Shown here one piece after another: positions 6,498-7,780 of a stretch of 7,780 bases of DNA. A program made the translations under genes and the position numbers. Source of the stretch: Verrucomicrobia bacterium TMED44 (GTDB taxonomy: Bacteria; Verrucomicrobiota; Verrucomicrobiia; Opitutales; Seribacteraceae). The stretch covers positions 1 through 7,780 of the forward strand of contig NHCX01000019.1 in the NCBI GenBank assembly GCA_002168015.1. The letters are read 5' to 3'. The number at the start of each line of letters is the position of its first letter. Position 1 is the first letter of the stretch. The notes below the pieces were generated by a model. That model did no database searches and was not told the DNA's origin. It saw nothing but the letters and a program-made list of their open reading frames with translations.

Positions 6498-7171
6498 GTT
6501 TTAGACTTGAAGAGTCTCCCATCCCGAAGCGATAGACTTCGGTCACAGCGACTGGCAAGTTCCTGGTTGTGAGTTACTAATATAAGTGTTTGTTCTTGTT
6601 TCTTACATAGTTTGAAGAGTAATTCCATTACCTCCTGTCCAGTCTTTCCATCGAGATTCCCGGAAGGTTCGTCGGCTAAAATCAAACTGGGCTTGGTAAC
6701 CATAGCTCTTGCCAATGCTACTCTTTGGCATTCCCCGCCTGAAAGTTCAGAAGGCAGATGTGAAAGGCGATGGGATAGCCCGACCAGTCCAAGTGACTCT
6801 CTGGCTTGAGAATCGACTTTTGATTGGCGTTGTAATTCCAAAGGTAGAGAGACATTTTCAAGGGCGGTCAGGTTGCTCATTAAATGATATTGCTGAAAGA
6901 CAATTCCGAGGTTTTCTGAGCGAAAGCGGCAAAGTTCTTCCTGTTTCATTTTGGCAAGGTCGGTACCGTTGATGAGAATGTTTCCGAAGTCGGGTTGATC
7001 GAGGCCTGCGAGCAGGGATAGAAATGTGGACTTCCCACTACCACTCTGTCCCAGGATCGCCACGGACTCGCCCTTGATAACTTCAAGACTAAGTTGATAA
7101 AGAACTTCAATCTTTTTTTCACCTTGGTTGTAGGTTTTGCTGATTTTTTGTATGGATGCAATCGAAGTCAT
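6494..7171 (-). CDS. ybbA: YbbA-type ABC transporter ATP-binding protein (LolD/MacB-like)
   Basis: A 225-residue cytoplasmic ATPase that would power the YbbP permease. All motifs are intact: Walker A GQSGSGKST (41-49), Q-loop 'VFQQYHLM' (91-98), signature LSGGE (143-147) followed by CQRVALARA, Walker B 'LILADE' (163-168) with catalytic E168, D-loop 'SGNLD' (170-174), and the H-loop His201 in 'VTHNQ'. The length and the 'ADEPSGNLD' sequence are characteristic of the LolD/MacB/FtsE/YbbA group that works with FtsX-type permeases, and the neighbours tesA and ybbP decide which member it is. The ATG at 7171 lies 6 bases after the tesA stop without a visible Shine-Dalgarno, so coupling to tesA translation is likely; its own stop overlaps the ybbP start. 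Confidence 0.95.
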   Translation of the reverse strand: MTSIASIQKISKTYNQGEKKIEVLYQLSLEVIKGESVAILGQSGSGKSTFLSLLAGLDQPDFGNILINGTDLAKMKQEELCRFRSENLGIVFQQYHLMSNLTALENVSLPLELQRQSKVDSQARESLGLVGLSHRLSHLPSELSGGECQRVALARAMVTKPSLILADEPSGNLDGKTGQEVMELLFKLCKKQEQTLILVTHNQELASRCDRSLSLRDGRLFKSKT

Positions 7172-7177
7172 TAAATA

Positions 7178-7780
7178 TTAAGGTAAGTGCTGAACAAGGT
7201 GATCATAAACCGTTTGAGAAATCTTTTGATGTCCGGCCGGGTTGGGATGAATACGGTCGGGAAGATTCATACTTGGATCTCCTCCGACTCCCTTCAAAAG
7301 AAAAGGAAGAAGACTGACATTTTGATCTTTGGCAAGATTTTTGAATAAGGCTGCAAATTCTTGGGTATATTGGATACCATAATTTGGGGGGATCTTCATA
7401 CCTGCCAGTAGGGTGGGAATTTTTTTTTCTTTGGCAGCGAGAACGATTCTTTCGAGGTTTTTTTCTGTCTCAATCACCGGTATTCCCCGCAAACCATCAT
7501 TCCCACCAAGAGCAATAATAAGGTAGTCAGGGTTCGATTTTAAGAGCCATTCAATACGCGAGACTCCACCACTTGTGGTGGAACCGCTGATGCCGGCATT
7601 GATAACTTCGAATTTTTTTTTCTTAGGGCCGGCCAATTCAGAGTTTAATTTTTGTTCAAGTAAATAGGGGAAGGCCTGTTGCTTCGAGACCCCATATCCC
7701 TCCGTCAGCGAGTCGCCAAGGATCAAGATACGGAAAGAGATTTCACTTTGTTGTTTTTTCTTTTCCGTATTGGTGTCCTT
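7178..7780 (-). CDS. tesA: TesA-like SGNH-family thioesterase/lysophospholipase (5' end outside window)
   Basis: The last ~200 residues of an SGNH/GDSL hydrolase; the frame runs open to the window edge, so the start and any signal peptide are not visible. A TTG at 7726 is in frame, but it lies inside the first strand ('RILILGDS') and is unlikely to be the start. The four family blocks are complete: 'LGDSL' with the nucleophilic Ser (codon 7709-7711), 'NAGISGST', 'GGNDGLRG' with the oxyanion Asn, and 'DRIHPN' carrying the Asp-His pair. The 'GGNDGLRG' and 'PPNYGIQY' stretches are close to E. coli TesA, a periplasmic acyl-CoA thioesterase I/lysophospholipase L1/arylesterase. Before the first strand lies a lysine- and glutamine-rich segment ('DTNTEKKKQQSEIS') not present in mature E. 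coli TesA, which starts almost at its GDSL strand; it may be a tether after a signal or lipid anchor. It is first of the visible tesA-ybbA-ybbP operon. Confidence 0.93.
   Translation of the reverse strand, partial: KDTNTEKKKQQSEISFRILILGDSLTEGYGVSKQQAFPYLLEQKLNSELAGPKKKKFEVINAGISGSTTSGGVSRIEWLLKSNPDYLIIALGGNDGLRGIPVIETEKNLERIVLAAKEKKIPTLLAGMKIPPNYGIQYTQEFAALFKNLAKDQNVSLLPFLLKGVGGDPSMNLPDRIHPNPAGHQKISQTVYDHLVQHLP

Overview
The window reads as a stretch of a Gram-negative, mid-GC bacterial chromosome. The best guess is a marine Verrucomicrobiota (PVC group) member, with Bacteroidota as the main alternative. Three things point this way: the sulfatase-like C-terminal tail at the left edge, a cell plan that implies a periplasm (TesA/YbbAP-type system, signal peptide on the lipase), and weak or absent Shine-Dalgarno sequences before most starts. 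The taxonomic call is an inference, not a demonstration.

Layout, left to right. (1) Positions 1-211, plus strand: the 3' end of a gene that starts outside the window, probably a sulfatase-type enzyme. (2) 227-3104, minus strand, read right to left: a 352-residue unrecognised protein with a kinase/phosphotransferase-like active-site pattern, then two bases later a TTG-started secreted alpha/beta hydrolase (lipase-like), then after 62 bases a membrane fatty acid desaturase with all three histidine boxes and a possible promoter of its own. (3) 3105-3349: a 245-base divergent intergenic region with a perfect 9-1-9 inverted repeat very close to a Fur box. (4) 3350-3939, plus strand, AT-rich: a stand-alone AraC-type DNA-binding domain and a 76-residue unknown protein, probably one transcript. 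(5) 3936-7780, minus strand: a compact operon tesA (5' end cut off by the window) - ybbA - ybbP, equivalent to the E. coli tesA/ybbA/ybbP locus.

Much of the window concerns lipids. TesA/YbbAP forms an envelope thioesterase/lysophospholipase with its ABC module, the hydrolase probably cleaves ester lipids in the envelope, and the desaturase modifies acyl chains. The AraC gene pair looks like a separate, possibly iron-responsive and possibly acquired, regulatory insert between the two lipid blocks. No RNA genes, CRISPR arrays, insertion sequences or attachment sites were seen. The points most worth following up are the Fur-box-like operator on the minimal AraC regulator and the cryptic kinase-like protein coupled to the lipase.
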